This document shows, piece by piece, positions 5,495-6,221 of a stretch of 6,221 nt of DNA. The stretch's first letter is position 1, and every line of letters begins with the position of its first letter. The position numbers and the translations under genes are program-made. The notes beneath the pieces were generated by a model that saw nothing but the letters and a program-made list of their open reading frames with translations, was not told the DNA's origin and did not search any database. This stretch comes from Thermomicrobiales bacterium (GTDB lineage: Bacteria; Chloroflexota; Chloroflexia; Thermomicrobiales; UBA6265), in NCBI GenBank assembly GCA_030446955.1, contig JAUJMG010000257.1, forward strand, positions 1-6,221. Reading direction: 5' to 3'.

Positions 5495-6096
5495 CGGCCG
5501 TCTTCATCAACTGCCCTTTCGATCCCGCTTACCAAGCATCGCACGACGCGATCGTTCTGACCGTTGCGGCCTGTGGCCTCGAGCCTCGAGGGGCTCTTGA
5601 GACGGGCACGACATCTCGTCCCCGCATGCGCCGAATCTTTGAAGCCCTCCAGGCAAGTGCGTTTTCGGTGCACGATCTTAGCCGACCGTACGGCGACCCA
5701 TCGCATGAGAACCTGGCGAGGTTCAACATGCCGTTCGAGTTCGGGATGGCGTACTTCCTCGCCGAAATCAGTTCTTCGCTGGGGCGCGAGCACGACTGGC
5801 TCTGTCTGGTCCTTGACGCGCACCGGCATGCCGAATACCTCAGTGACCTTGCAGGTCACGATCTTGAGATGCACGACGGAACGCCCCCGGCGATCGTGCC
5901 TCCTCTCCTGAGTTGGCTCTCCACGCGTCCGGGAGTCCCGGCGATACCGTCAACGCTCCACCCAGCGGCCTTGATCGGACTCCTACCGGAACTGGATGGT
6001 TTGCTGGCGGCAGAGCGAGGGCGTTGGGGAGGTCGTCTGCCCTGGGAGAGGCAGGTGGCCGTTTCCCGCGATCTCGTCGCCGCACGGATTGCGTAG
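5491..6096 (+). CDS. VFINCPFD-family protein, TIR/deoxyribosyltransferase-like, coupled to the TIR gene
   Basis: The 201-residue protein starts at ATG 5491, which shares 4 nt (ATGA) with the stop of the TIR-TPR gene. It matches a widespread family of uncharacterised proteins of about 200 residues: VFINCPFD (4-11), CGLEPRGALE (28-37), SVHDLSR (59-65), RFNMPFEFGMA (77-87), LCLVLD (104-109) and LSDLAGHDLEMHD (118-129). The order of strands, with an Asp-Leu-Ser-Arg turn followed by an E-x-G-x-A helix start (Glu83), resembles nucleoside 2-deoxyribosyltransferase-like and TIR-like Rossmannoid folds that bind nucleotides or NAD. That fold call is inference from motif layout, and the substrate is unknown. 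It has no membrane segment or signal peptide. The last 50 residues are a variable helical tail. The overlap implies balanced synthesis with the TIR protein and suggests the two act together. Confidence 0.87.
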   Translation: MTAVFINCPFDPAYQASHDAIVLTVAACGLEPRGALETGTTSRPRMRRIFEALQASAFSVHDLSRPYGDPSHENLARFNMPFEFGMAYFLAEISSSLGREHDWLCLVLDAHRHAEYLSDLAGHDLEMHDGTPPAIVPPLLSWLSTRPGVPAIPSTLHPAALIGLLPELDGLLAAERGRWGGRLPWERQVAVSRDLVAARIA

Positions 6097-6146
6097 GCCC
6101 CTCCCTAGGCGCCTCTCCAACGTCGGTCCCAAGCGCGCCCCTTGAT

Positions 6147-6176
6147 GTGCCGGTCAGTGGCACGCCGTAACGGCAC
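6147..6176 (+). terminator. Inverted repeats after the TIR operon, weak terminator candidate
   Basis: GTGCC at 6147-6151 can pair with GGCAC at 6159-6163, or GTGCCG at 6147-6152 with CGGCAC at 6171-6176, and GCCG-TAA-CGGC forms a small hairpin within. These begin 51 bp after the stop codon of the 5491 gene. No T-tract follows, so it may be a weak terminator or alternative operator structures. Confidence 0.25.
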
Positions 6177-6196
6177 TTCCCGGGCACCCCGTAACG
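6159..6196. repeat. Direct repeat GGCACSCCGTAACG, 24-bp period
   Basis: GGCACGCCGTAACG (6159-6172) recurs as GGCACCCCGTAACG (6183-6196), 13 of 14 bases identical, 24 bp apart start to start, roughly two and a half helical turns less one base pair. It could be paired binding sites for a regulator of the operon to its left or of a gene beyond the window edge. Confidence 0.5.
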
Positions 6197-6221
6197 AAGA
6201 TTCCTGCATGGACAGGATTCG

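Noticed and set aside
5248..5874. 208-codon minus-strand open frame
   Set aside because: It is antisense to the TPR region and the VFINCPFD protein, both of which have recognisable motifs; no ribosome binding site was seen.

Overview
The window is GC-rich (roughly 60-65% by eye) and has GTG as well as ATG starts, strong GGAGG ribosome binding sites and GC-biased third codon positions. This points to an actinobacterium, but there is no marker gene to name a genus. No rRNA, tRNA, transposase, integrase or CRISPR array is visible. The gene content (a nuclease-associated family, small putative DNA-binding proteins, a small membrane protein, a TIR protein and a VFINCPFD protein) is typical of an accessory or defence island rather than core genome.

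Left part, minus strand (1-2187). A partial gene (1-921, C-terminus beyond the window edge) encodes a large protein of an uncharacterised family with LFVDPFLMF and GADRISD motifs. Directly upstream lies a small gene (911-1156) for a Myb/SANT-like putative DNA-binding protein. Its conserved basic C-terminal tail is displaced into another frame by an apparent one-base frameshift. A 377-bp gap with inverted repeats and a weak promoter candidate separates this pair from a third minus-strand gene (1534-2187), which encodes a 217-residue protein with a C-terminal helix-turn-helix.

Middle (2188-3748). A 651-bp stretch holds one doubtful plus-strand ORF for a single-pass membrane protein (2243-2638) and a 24-bp direct repeat that duplicates a Shine-Dalgarno region. 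After it come two plus-strand genes. One encodes a 181-residue cytosolic protein with a probable helix-turn-helix (2839-3384). The other encodes a 137-residue membrane protein (3335-3748) that overlaps it or follows closely, so the two look like a soluble-regulator plus membrane-effector pair.

Right part (3749-6221). A 576-bp region without a convincing gene carries several inverted repeats, including two compound hairpins (4111-4160 and 4183-4225). It leads into a two-gene operon. A TIR-TPR protein (4325-5494) is joined by an ATGA stop/start overlap to a 201-residue VFINCPFD-family protein (5491-6096) with Rossmann-like, deoxyribosyltransferase/TIR-like features. This pair is the strongest candidate for an undescribed defence or signalling system: a TIR enzyme under a TPR sensor, stoichiometrically coupled to a second putative nucleotide-handling protein. 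The window ends in a short noncoding stretch with a second 24-bp-spaced direct repeat.
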